From contig NC_091054.1 of NCBI RefSeq assembly GCF_963966145.1, positions 7,316,001-7,380,000 on the forward strand: DNA of 64,000 bases, read 5' to 3'. The notes beneath the pieces were generated by a model. The model ran no database searches, was not told where the DNA came from, and saw only the letters and a program-made list of their open reading frames with translations. Numbering within the stretch: position 1 is the stretch's first letter; every line of letters begins with the position of its first letter. The position numbers were made by a program, and so were the translations under genes. Shown here one piece after another: positions 10,652 through 21,613 of the stretch. This stretch comes from Tenebrio molitor. Taxonomy: Eukaryota > Arthropoda > Insecta > Coleoptera > Tenebrionidae.

Positions 10652-12950
10652 TGAACACCCAATATTATAATAGTTTTGAATTTAAAATTTCCATGATAAC
10701 GACTTTTTTGGAACCGGATTTGGGATAGTTTTTCAAAAATTGAATTATGTATATAGCTAACGCAGATTTTTATTTTTAAAATGTGTTGCGTATCCATTTG
10801 TACACATACAATTTCACCAAAAAAAAATGTATCCGTTGAAATCTTGATTTCATAATTAGCGAAAAAATGTTTTTTGTCTACAATGAACCTATTTTGCTTA
10901 AAATTTGATGTTTTTTAAAAACGGCAAAATTATCATTCTTGTTGGGTTTCTGCAAAAAAATCGCTGTTGTACGAATGAAGCTACGTCACATGTTTACATC
11001 AGTTTCGTTTCCCACAGCCGCACGGTATTTCTTTTTTTATTGACTTATTTCGAGTATTTTTAACACGAAAATATCGTAAACACTCTATTTACGTATTCAT
11101 TTGACACAAAATTAAAAATGTGGGTGCGGCCTCTGTACAAGTCCATAAATTCGCGAGATTATCTTCATCCCAGACCTGTCAGCGTGACGATACAATAAAC
11201 AAAAGATACAAACACAATGGTGTAAGATAATACCACTGCAACTGGAACCGTATGAAATTTTCCTCTTGCGCACGATAAATAACATTTAGAAAGCAAAACC
11301 TGCGTATGATATCCATCACGGTGCAACTGTTTCTTCGGCCCAGGTATCCGAGATGGAAACTACCGGTCGCTAGATGGCGCAGCAGAATGCCATTTTGACT
11401 GGTGCATCTGCGTTATTTGGGTCGTTTACTCGGTGCGAAATAGTCCGACGTGTAAGTTTATCGACCCCGTGTTGGTGCCGTCTCGACGCCGTTAACATGT
11501 TTTACTTCCTCTACTCCTCCGCCGCTGCAGAACAAACACAAAACGGAATCGCGGAACCTCTTTACGACCTTTCGGTGTAAAAACACACGACTGGGAAATA
11601 CCATTTCACAAATAAATAAAATCCATTTCGCAGAAGCAATTTAATTTCGGATGTTCGTCACGACCGGTTCCATTTAATTTTCAAATCTACCAACCAACTG
11701 TCACCGAGTGACGTCTGACAGGAGAACAATCGGGGCGCACAGGTCAAATGTCTAAAACCGTAGTCAATGCCGCCTCTTCCTGTTGCCTAGATTACTTTCG
11801 AGAAAGGTTTTTGCAATTAGTGATAAGGTTGCTGATAAGGCGCGACTTGCGAGAGTTTCGAGAAAAAAACTGAAACTTTCTTTATTTGTCGATGGATGCG
11901 GCGAAAGTGGGACGGTACGACGCCAATAAAATAAGTTCTTCGATTGCACATCGACCGTTATTTGCGAAAAGAACGATCGGAAATGACCCCGGCTCAAACC
12001 AAACACCGACCTGTAATCGAGTATGCAAATTACGAAAAAACTTTGGCCGATTTGTTTGTACAATCGGTCGTTCAAACATCCAAATTGTTAATGGCGAAGA
12101 GTGAAAGTCGTCACCGTAAAAGACGTGACCTTTTTGAGGTAAATTATTGGTCGGGGGTCGCACCGAACGACAAACAGATGCAACGTTAGAAATGTGAGAA
12201 ACGTTTTATCAGCTCAAGTTTTCAGAAACTCTCCGGATGATTCAGTACTACACCCACTAAATACATCACTCGACATTGTTTTCGTCGAAATTTTTGCACA
12301 AAAAGTCGAAATTTAGTCGACGAAAACCAGTTTTTCAAATTAAAACGTTTCCAGTATCTACTGCTGGAAAATATTCCGTCGGTTTAATTTTGATAGGAGC
12401 GCCTACGGTTGCAAAGCAGTTCGAAGCGCTTCAACAACCGCCACTTAATTAATCCGGAGGCGCTAGTTTTAACCGCTTGCGAAAAAATTCATTCGACCCA
12501 ACTGTTAATTTGCCAAAACAATTACTCGTACAAGAACACACTTCGACGTAAAACAGTACCAAGCGACCGTGCATCCGACTTGACCCGTATTTTATGTGGC
12601 TCACCTGTCGCAGAATCGATGACACACTTTAAGTCTTCTGTGGTAAAATACAAAATGTGCTCGCGAGAACAATAGCCGAGCGTTTTTAACGGCCATAAAA
12701 CATCTATGACGCAAAAATACAAACTATTCTGCGTCAATAATTTAGTCAAACAGGAGGGAATATAATTAGAATGTAGTGAGTAGGGTATTAATCGGTATAC
12801 GCTTATCAATTTCGGTCGATAATCTATAAATAGGACTGGTGGTGCATGAAACGGTCGTTTTTAACTTCACCAAGTGGTCAACGTGGAGCTTTGCTGTATA
12901 ACCAATCAAAGTCTGAACGTGTTGATCGTTCGTTTGAATTTTGAACAGCG

Positions 12951-13230
12951 TACAGTTACGGCCACGGAATTTCGTCTGTTATTTTACAGTCAATTCGAAA
13001 AAACTTGTGTAGCCCAAGCTTTATTGTCATTATGACTGACATTCAAAATGTTTGTGACAGAAATTCTGTCACGCACAATAAAAATCAAAATGCCACCAGC
13101 AACGTTTTTGATTGACAAATTGACACCCATGTCAAAAACTTCAATGTAGGGTTAGAAATACAATAAAACCTGTTTTACAGGTAGTGTCAATTGAATGACG
13201 ATTGACGAAATTCAGTGGCCGTGACTGTAC
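12951..13230. repeat. MITE-like element with TA-type ends
   Basis: Inverted ends: the left reads tacagttacggccacgg then aatttcgtc; the right, reversed, reads tacagtcacggccactg then aatttcgtc. About 280 bases long and non-coding. TA at both outer ends fits a Tc1/mariner-type target, which is an inference. Confidence 0.7.
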
Positions 13231-15112
13231 CTGGACATGACTGATAAAAAAAAATGTGACAAGTGCTGCATTTCGTTTGTTTTGTCGTCTCTTGGCGAAG
13301 TGGCGAAAAACGTCTAGTTGAATGCGTCGTGACGTATTCGTTTACGTCCCACATTTTATTAAATATTTTGGAAAGTTCCCCGTATTACAATAACAAAACG
13401 TTGTGAAACCACGACTTTCAAAACCAAACAAGAACAACAATAATTACGATCAACCGTAATGTAATAAATAGCCTCGGACGATCGAGACTCGGGGAGGAAT
13501 TTACGACATAATTTATGGCATTTTGATAACAACACTCACATCAAATATCTGTTAATCCGCAAGATTCTCGCTTTGAGATAGTCGTAATACACCCACGAAA
13601 ATATGATGACTGTGTAGATTCTTCGTGGCAAGAGTTCACCATCGAAAAAGCACCACCTCCACGACAGTTGACTGACAACTGAAACTCGACGACTCGATCC
13701 AATCGTAAAAAGCGTTTCGTCAATGATGACGTCACAACCCACGACTGAGCCAGCGCCGATGAGTGATCGACGACGCCGACGCAATGCACCAGAGAAAAAT
13801 CAACAAATTCCGGAAACGAAAATTCTTCGATGCGTCCTGAAGGCTGGAGGAGGAAAGTTTTCCCGAAGACGAAATGACAGCGTCGGGGGCGACTCGAAGC
13901 GGTGCTTGCGTTGTGACTAGACACTTCCAAGGAATTCGCACACGAATTTCATTCTCTATGAGGTCATCTCGTTAGCACAATTATTTCGAGAGTCAAGAGT
14001 AACGCTGCATCACGGAGTCAACAGATTACGAACGTTTATTGATCCGGGGGAGTCGCCCCGGTCAGATAGATCGCCACCCTCTACTTACTGCATCTGCCGA
14101 AACGTGTCCGCACCAAGTGTGTATGTTTGTCACGATCGAATTCTGTTTCGCTTTAAAATCGCTTTGATGCATTTCCGAAGGTAACGTTTGTTTATCGAAC
14201 GCCAAACGTAAATAGCATCGACCGTACGAAAATTATTTACCAAATCCACGTACACTTCTTGTCAAAAATAGACCCACGAACGACAAAACTAAGCGCAATT
14301 ATAAATACCGACGACGCCGTCACTATTTTTAAAAGGGAGAAATGTTATTTTCGTTTGAAATAATGTTGTATTTATCTGAATCGGAGTTTCCCAAAGTGTG
14401 GGTCGCACCAGTCACGAGTATTTTCTAAATATACAGGAAAATTATTTTTCGATACGTAAACTACAAACAAAATCATTTTAGGCAGCTTCTAGAATCTCCG
14501 CTGTGAACACGAAAAAGCACAAAATGAGATCATTTCCACGATACAACGTTTGACTCTATTTCTACTTTGTTTCGATTGCAACCAAATTCTAAAGCTTCGG
14601 TTGTATTGTAAGGTATGATTTATTTACCAGTGGGAAGTTTATACACACGAGCGCAGCAAGCGTTGTAATCCCACGCGCAAAAAAAGTACGCATACATAAT
14701 CTTTGCAACACAGTCATCTAAAAAAATATCTGTTACGAAAAAATTATTGATAAAACTTATTGCGTACATTACACAACCAGTTCAACGAAACAAAACCGTC
14801 ACCATGTTAAAGCGTGTACATGTGGAGTTTTTTTGCAATTATTTGGGGTAAAAGTGATAATGAAGTATGTACTATAAGTACCAAGTTTTCTATCAGTGTT
14901 TAGCAACCAATTGCGTGACAAATATTGACCAATCAAAACGAGAAAACAAAAAATAACCCGATAAAATTTCTCTAAAATGCACATGTGCAATAATCTGATA
15001 AAAAATGTCGGTATGTACCTGATTTAAAAAATATATATATTTTGAATAAAAAGGATTGGAAATAATGCGTTTGGTTTCATTCTATTCGGGAAATGATCAG
15101 CCGTATACCCCT

Positions 15113-15313
15113 CGTGCAAAATTTTAATATCGGCAATTTTTTTGCTAATGAACTCAAACATCCATAAATTATTCGGTCAGAAGACCAATTGTTATCAAAT
15201 AAAAACCCTCGACTTGGTCTCGTGCTCTTATTTGCTAATAATTGGTCTTCTGACCTCATTTATGGATGTTTTCGTTCATTAGCAAAAAAAATTCCGATAA
15301 ATAATTTTGCACT
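15113..15313. repeat. Foldback/MITE element with about 85-base arms
   Basis: The arms pair from gtgcaaaatttt...atcgg, ttttttgctaatgaac and acatccataaat to gtcagaagaccaatt, mirrored on the right by aattggtcttctgac, atttatggatgtt, gttcattagc and ccgataaataattttgcac. The loop contains cctcgacttggtctcg, and a similar cctccacttggtctcg recurs at about 15594 outside the element. Non-coding. Confidence 0.75.
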
Positions 15314-16608
15314 GTGATTAAAAAACAACTATGTACATATATAATTCGAAAATGCGCAAAAAATCAATTTTCAAAATCCCACTAGTGACTAGCGGATGTT
15401 TTGATTCTTTTTTTCATATTTGTTGGAACTCTTGGGTTTAGTATATTTTTCCAAAGTATTTCGTTTCTTCAGAATTTTCAAAATCTTTGCAAACCCCGCA
15501 CACGGTCGCGGTGTCAAAAATTTTGGGAACCACCGATCCAACCGCTTCGATTTCACACCTGGAAAGCTTTGTTGAAATGCGAAATTTTCCTCCACTTGGT
15601 CTCGAGTGCAATTATGCAAAATGCACATCGGTTTTTTTCCCATTGACAAATCGCGCATTCTTATCAAGTGAGAGAATTTAGCGAAACGCAAGTCGAAGTT
15701 TTTAATTCTTTTCGTGTTAGACATCTCTGGTGTTGACACAACGGTGATAAAATTATTTCAAACGCACATTAATTAAGCAAAGTGAAGTTTATTGCTGTTC
15801 GATACCACTCACGGGAATTCTCTTCGAATGCGTAAAGATAAACAATTTTTTCATTCACCGAGATAACTTAATTTGAGCAATTAAAATCACCAGGTAATTA
15901 ATTACGTGCAACGACTGCAACGTAAAATGTAAATGTACAATAATATCGCCGTTAAATTAATTAACTTATGATGCTAGGCGAATAAATTTAATTTGCTAAA
16001 TATAAAACTTGTTATCGGTAGTTTGGCAATGATCGTTGTACAACACAACGGAATGATCGTAAAGTTTTACAAAATAAAATACCGTGCGATTTCTTTATTC
16101 GAGAAATCGGCGATGTTTGTTACATCATGAATTTCTCTGGTAAATAGCCACCAGGGTCAGGCAGACGAAATGTGATGGTGCCGAGTCCCAGCACAGATAA
16201 TGTTCTGTCTTGTTTATCCTACACTGTCAACAATTTCCTAGACTAATCGCGCAATCAATGTCCACATTAGAATAGAAAAAATATCAAAATACACAACGTG
16301 TGTTTGTAGAGAGTTCGAGGACCGTGTTTGAATACGGGGGTGGCTGAAGCGAGGGATGGGGTGATTGTTTGTTCACGGACGGAGACGGAGATTTGTCAGA
16401 ATGGAATGTTCCAGGTGGTAACTTTCCGCGGAGGCAAAATGCGAGAAAGGGTGCACGTGCCGTTGCGATTTTTGCGTGAAATTCTAGAGATTTTGACGTG
16501 CAAAAGCGCGATCACTTGTTTGTGGTCCACTATTGTCCAGTTGTTGTCATGGTGACGGTAGTGTCATCATCGCGAAAAATCCACCATTGACAAATATGAC
16601 CAAGAGAA

Positions 16609-17544
16609 ATGTCAAAATTAACTGTACATCTTGTAAACGTGATAAAACTTCTTTCGCTGCAACACGACAACCTGAAGAACATCAGCGATAAAGTCGTCAA
16701 ACTTCAGTTCTTGTCGGTTTTCAAGGCGATAACAAACTTCGGTGCGGTCAGCGACAATGTCGAAGACAAAATCTCCAAGTACTGGCTGGGCAAGTCCGTC
16801 GAGGAGGTAATCGACGAGGCGGACGTGCTCTTCAGCCAGGGCAAGTACCTGGACGTGTACGAGCTGCTAAACCGGCTGAAATTCTGCAACAACGTGGAGG
16901 TGCAGTGGCGCATCGGACGGGCGCTCTTCAAGCTGTCATGCCAGAACAGCATCAACGAGGAGGTGAGAAACGAGATGATCCACGAGGCGTACGAGATCAT
17001 CATGGCCAGTCTGAACACCGTCGAGGATTCGGCCAAGGTGCACAAGTGGGCCGCCATCATCATCGACAGGAAGAACGGCATGAGGGGTCTCGAGCATCGC
17101 GTCAAGAACTCGGAGATCGTCAAGAACCACCTGATCAAGTCCTGCGAACTGGACCCCAACGACGTCACGGCTCAGTACCTTCTAGGTCGTTGGTGTTACG
17201 AAATGAGCAACATCACGTGGTTCCAGAGGATCATTTCCAAATTGCTGTACGGTGATCCGCCACAATCTAGCTTCGAAGAGGCGCACAAGTATCTGTCGAG
17301 AGCCGAAGATCTCCACCCGAGGTTCTATCTGCAGAACACTTATCTTCTCGGCAAGACGTGTCTCAAGCTAGGACAATACTACAGAGCCAAGCACTACTTC
17401 GGAGTCGTTGGCAATTTACCCGTTCACAACGACTACGAAAGACACTGTGCTGCTGACGCTAAGAAATTGTTGAAACGTTTAGACAAGTATAGTTTAGAGA
17501 AAAGTGCCTTGTTTTACGAATACCCCTTCGGAACCAATGAATAG
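16609..17544 (+). CDS. RMDN1: Regulator of microtubule dynamics protein (RMDN/FAM82 family)
   Basis: A single-exon frame of 311 residues, matching the length of RMDN1. It is helical throughout with TPR-like repeats. Family landmarks are EVQWRIGRALFKLS, the block VHKWAAIIIDRKNG, AQYLLGRWCYEMSNITW, a short YGDPPQSSFEEA link and FYLQNTYLLGKTCLKLG. RMDN proteins associate with microtubules and spindle poles or with mitochondria, depending on the paralogue; which applies here is not clear. GC content is clearly higher than in the flanking DNA and there are no introns, so retro-origin or intron loss is possible. If the pinocchio distal exon is real, this gene is nested on the opposite strand in its intron. 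Confidence 0.88.
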   Translation: MSKLTVHLVNVIKLLSLQHDNLKNISDKVVKLQFLSVFKAITNFGAVSDNVEDKISKYWLGKSVEEVIDEADVLFSQGKYLDVYELLNRLKFCNNVEVQWRIGRALFKLSCQNSINEEVRNEMIHEAYEIIMASLNTVEDSAKVHKWAAIIIDRKNGMRGLEHRVKNSEIVKNHLIKSCELDPNDVTAQYLLGRWCYEMSNITWFQRIISKLLYGDPPQSSFEEAHKYLSRAEDLHPRFYLQNTYLLGKTCLKLGQYYRAKHYFGVVGNLPVHNDYERHCAADAKKLLKRLDKYSLEKSALFYEYPFGTNE

Positions 17545-18027
17545 AATAATTATTGATGACGAACGTGTTATTTTACTTGATCACGATTTTATTGTCTGTC
17601 ATAAATGATGTCCGCTCAAAAACTGACTCTCTTTAATGATCTTTTCCCTCCCTTTCGATCAAATTACCTCTCCGATTGGTCCGAAACAATCAAAATTGTG
17701 GACCATAAAATTGATAATTAAAATTTAATCGGTGTAAAATAAAACGATAAAATCAAAATAATCGATCATTCATTCGAGATAAGCACAAATAAAATGTGGC
17801 CAAACCAAACGAACACGTTCTATTTGCAAACACCACCAGGGGATCGTTATTTGAATTGACGAAATTGTTCGTCGAGAAATCTCTTTGTTCTTTCGACGCG
17901 GTCAAACGAATTGCGGTTCGCGTTCGTCCGCTAATTAGAGAAACAAAATGCCAAATTCTAATTGGTGACGTTTTAATTTAAACAACGAAGAACCGGTCGA
18001 ATGTGCGATGCTCCTCAACCGACTGAC
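17545..18027. other. Gene-free stretch downstream of RMDN gene
   Basis: It holds the 3' region of the RMDN gene, with an aataaa-like signal near 17740. No other coding evidence. Confidence 0.5.
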
Positions 18028-18164
18028 CTACCTGTCCACATGATGGGCACAGGGGAGATGGAGGTGATGTCCTCGGCAAAATCGGAATCGGTATCGTCGA
18101 AAAGTATGCCCTCCTCGAACTCGGTGAATCCCTCGAGCTTGGTGTTGCTCTCGACTCTCAGCAT
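18028..18164 (-). CDS. Candidate alternative first coding exon of pinocchio
   Basis: The exon starts at an ATG that directly follows an acceptor-like tract ending gaccag. It encodes MLRVESNTKLEGF, then an acidic run (FEEGILFDDTDSDFAED), and ends ...PVPIMWTG with a strong donor AG/GTCAGT in phase 2. The proximal pinocchio exon 1 also ends AG/GT in phase 2, so this exon can splice in frame to pinocchio exon 2 at 9223. No other minus-strand acceptor exon is visible before pinocchio. Coding character is good (even composition, GC rise). The link to pinocchio is inference; it could belong to another gene. Confidence 0.45.
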
Positions 18165-18835
18165 CTGGTCAAAACGAAAAAACAAACGTACTAGTGGGAA
18201 ATACACTGCGATGGCAAATTCTCCAACACCAACAACTGTGTCAATAACGGTAAACACAAATAAAAAATAAAAATTGTTTGGATTATGATTAAAGCCTGCC
18301 AGTTTGTTTTCATTTAGCAGTTTTGTAAGAATCTTGTCTGGTGCCGATACAATCAAGATCGTTTAAAATGTGCATGTGCGTCGTGAACATTAACCGAACA
18401 AAGATATGAAAAGGACAATGTTACTAAAATTAAACTAATTTGAAATTCCATCGGTGTCATGACCTATCCAAGTTACGTCTGAGCTTGACTCGAACGAATG
18501 TCGGTGTCGCCATTCGGTATATACCAACCCTGGCGTACCCGACCGCGCTTTTCCTCTTCCCTGGAGTTCTTGTGCGTAACAGCGAATTTTACAGTTTTAC
18601 GTCAGCCCGTTTCGAAAATTTGCATAATTAAATCAATTACGGGCGAGGTACGTGGAATTTCTCTTTCACAAACGCCGCATTTCCGACGAAGGTCGCAGCT
18701 AAAAACTGCCGTCGTGGATGCGCTCTTGCAGACGTTGACGTTACAGTTACTGCACGGTTTGTTCTTGGGAAAGGGCGTCTGCGGATGCGACTCCACCGGA
18801 TGCGAGCCCGCCAGATTTGACTTGTGACTCCACAA

Positions 18836-20370
18836 TCCACATGTTTCGTCTTATGGACAGGAACTCCAAGTCGCATCTTGTACCTCACGCGGGCGCGCAT
18901 TCGGATGTTTTTACACAAAGGACGGCGAGACATAACCTCAAATTTTCGAAATATTCGATGTCGCGTGCGCCACAACAATTTTTTAATCGACCACGTTTTA
19001 TTTTGGGGTCTTTACCTTGAACCGATCAGGTTGTTGCGATGCCACACTTGCTGAGTGAATCGTTGCACTTCTCGACTCTACTACAACTTTCAAACTATTT
19101 CTTTGTCGCACTCCACTTCGCTGCAACGCGACCAGTCGACTGGATGAAATCGATGAAATGCCATACAGGTCGAAGACTTAAAATTCGGACGGTGTGACTA
19201 TCGAAGGCAGTGATAACACAGACGCTATTCTAATGTAAAATGGAGGGGACATTTCTATCTAAACTGACTCAGAGACTTCACTTTATCAGCTTAAAAACTC
19301 AATTACGAAAAAAAAAACGGTATTACAATTCGAGGAACTTTCATTAACGGACAAAACAATTGAAAACGCAGGTTTTACAGTGTGCTGCGGTACAAGATTT
19401 TGGGGCGAAACTGAACTGTCAATTTTGATTTTTGAATGTTATTCACTAGTTGGAAATAAACTAAACGGTTTCTGGAAAGTTTACAGAGTTTTAAAATTAA
19501 ACGGGCGAAAGAGCTGAATTTTATATTTTGATAGTTGTGACATTCTGACAGTTTAAAACAAGTTCAATCAAATTCTCAACAATCCAAATGGTAATTGTTA
19601 ACGTTATTAGAAAAAATAATTCTGACATGAAATTTGTGCGACTTTTGCTAGTTTTATTGCACTCTGTTGAGTTTAGGATTACCCTGAAGTATCCTTAAAT
19701 CTCTTATTTTACGAACAGTATTCGGTAACTGTTAACAAATAAACGCGACCTACTAAACACCGACATTATTAATAGTTAAAGTAAACAATGTTACACAGAA
19801 TATTTGCAATATGGCGAATTTGCTACAGTTGCAAATTGATGCAATAGTTTGACGTCCGTGCGAAAAATTACGAAATTATTTTTAGATAACTGTCACTAAT
19901 GTGCCACTGTCGTATACAGGGTTTGTAGTGTGCGATTAATAGGTCAAATTGTTGTTTTTGCACGAAATCTAAAAGTGATCTTTATGGGCAATATATGCCA
20001 GGATAATACTTAGGTGTATGGTTGGTTGCATGAAACTTACAATTCTATTTTAATTATTTATTTCTCTTGTAAATATTAGATAAGAAATCAATATTTATCT
20101 CTAGATTTCTAGACACTACTGTTTATTGTATTACTTTTATCTTGGTTTCATGGGATTTTAGAACGTTTAGGTTTAGGCAGTCTCTAGAAATACAAAACAA
20201 CAAATCAGTCTTTGTCTATTTTTTTTTGTCACATTCGAACGTGGTGGAGTCTGAGATAGAAAAACTAAAAACATTTTTCCAACTGGGAGTAATAGGCGAG
20301 TGTAAATAAACTGAATTTTCAAGGTATGCGATTGCATAACGATAAAAAAGTAGAAAAAAATTGATCAGGG
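18836..20370. other. Gene-free AT-rich stretch
   Basis: I see no supported gene. The left part could be promoter DNA for a minus-strand transcript through 18028-18164. The remainder has long A/T tracts and only short random frames. Confidence 0.5.
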
Positions 20371-20747
20371 TCAATTTTTTTGCTTGTTTACATTTTCAGC
20401 CTCTCCTATTTCTTTTAAAGCAGCAGTAAAACCATACGAACAATAAAATTTAATAGTCTGGAAACTTTTGGCGCTTGTTTGTTTATTGCATTTAATCCAT
20501 TCGTTAAATTCGGTTAAATCGTGGATAAACTGTTTGAATCCCTTTGACAGTTTGATCTGCTGAACGGGTTTAGTAGATTTCAGATTAATTTTGTCTGGTT
20601 TCTTGATCTTGCCGTTTGTTGAAACATTTGGAACATTGCTGCGAAATTTAATTTGTTTCACATAAGTGCAAGAGGAAATTTTTCTTTGAGTAATCCCAGC
20701 GGAAAAAACACTGGGAAAAGACTTGGTAAATTTTAGTCTGAAGTCGG
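20371..20747 (-). CDS. Possible 3' terminal coding exon, unknown protein
   Basis: An open minus-strand frame of about 125 residues with no in-frame ATG near its start, preceded by an acceptor-like tatcag at 20748-20753. It encodes a basic, lysine-rich sequence with the motifs SFPSVFSAGITQRK, LSKGFKQFIHDL, FNEWIKC and YCSYGFTAALKE before the stop. The amino-acid composition looks coding, but I recognise no family and cannot find the upstream exon. It may be a terminal exon of a gene divergent from CCDC96, or a relic. Confidence 0.35.
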
Positions 20748-21216
20748 CTGATATTAATTACTAACGGAATATCCACTAATTTACTAAACGAGATACTAAT
20801 TTACCAATTATCTATCTTACTTTTGGTTATAGAATTTGACTACTTAATATTATGCTTTAAAAGTTTATTTTCAGCAAGATATTTTCATCGTTAAGTCGAT
20901 GGTGTTCCAAATATTTGCCTTCTGATGAATCACATTTGCTTCATGGTTTCTCTGTAGTAAACAGTAACAGTGTAGTAAACAACATGAGATATTTATTCCT
21001 GCATTTTGTATTTCTGCGTTTTAAATAAATCTGAGTTTTGTTTGACAATTTCGCACACAACATATAAATTGTTTTTATATTACTTCCTGAACACAAATCC
21101 TGGAAATCCTCTAGGTATTGTTATTACTAGTTATTAATATTATCAGCACCAACTTCAGTGATTAACACAAATCCACAAAAACCGTAATCGTGGAGGCAAA
21201 TAACAGATGTTTTTGT

Positions 21217-21421
21217 TTAATTTGGCCCCGAAATTGGCGTTGAAGAGTCGATTATGAGCGCACCACCGGATTATTACAACTCCGATCAGATGTTCAATTG
21301 TAACCTCACTTTTTGCGTGTTTTTAATATGCAATTTGAAAAATCTGTGTTTTTAAGACGAGTGGTTCATTCACAATCGACTCTTCAACCCCAACAGTACC
21401 CCAACTTCGACGCCAAATTTA
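21217..21421. repeat. MITE family A, copy 2 (inverted relative to copy 1)
   Basis: About 205 bases. The left end is ttaatttggccccgaaattg then gcgttgaagagtcg; the right end, reversed, is taaatttggcgtcgaag then gttgaagagtcg. The internal core cacgcaaaaagtgaggtta is the reverse complement of the same core in copy 1. The TTAA is intact on the left but reads TTTA on the right. Confidence 0.75.
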
Positions 21422-21613
21422 CTTTTGTACAGTTTTAAAATTTAATAGCGCACTCTGTTGGGTGACTACAAAATAAAAACATCTTTGGCCACTCAGCCAT
21501 TTATTTTTTGCCAATTTGACGACCAACATGGCTCAATCAAGATGTCTTTGGACAGTCATGTCAGATTCTACGCATAGATTATGTTAGATTCTAATTCTTA
21601 GACTAGAAATAGA

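Larger units (their letters stand above)
9545..16608. other. 7-kb gene-poor region, possible pinocchio first intron
   Basis: I find no coding exon with family similarity or convincing splice context. Frames of 60-155 residues here are scattered, overlap each other on both strands, and have no conserved motifs. The region does contain three inverted-repeat elements (10446-10651, 12951-13230, 15113-15313), described separately. If the distal first exon at 18.1 kb is real, this region is intronic. Confidence 0.55.

Noticed and set aside
13536..13941. Overlapping 65-129-residue frames on both strands
   Set aside because: They mirror each other, have no motif, and no splice context ties them to a gene.
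16905..17255. Extra plus- and minus-strand frames inside the RMDN gene
   Set aside because: They arise from its GC-rich codons; the 311-residue frame has family similarity throughout.
18602..18835. Cysteine-rich minus-strand frame with PCSNCNVNVCKS and CGVCEREI, considered as an upstream exon of the 18028-18164 exon
   Set aside because: It has no ATG, a weak acceptor and no recognised zinc-binding spacing. A phase-0 donor exists, so it is worth keeping in mind, but the support is too thin to call.
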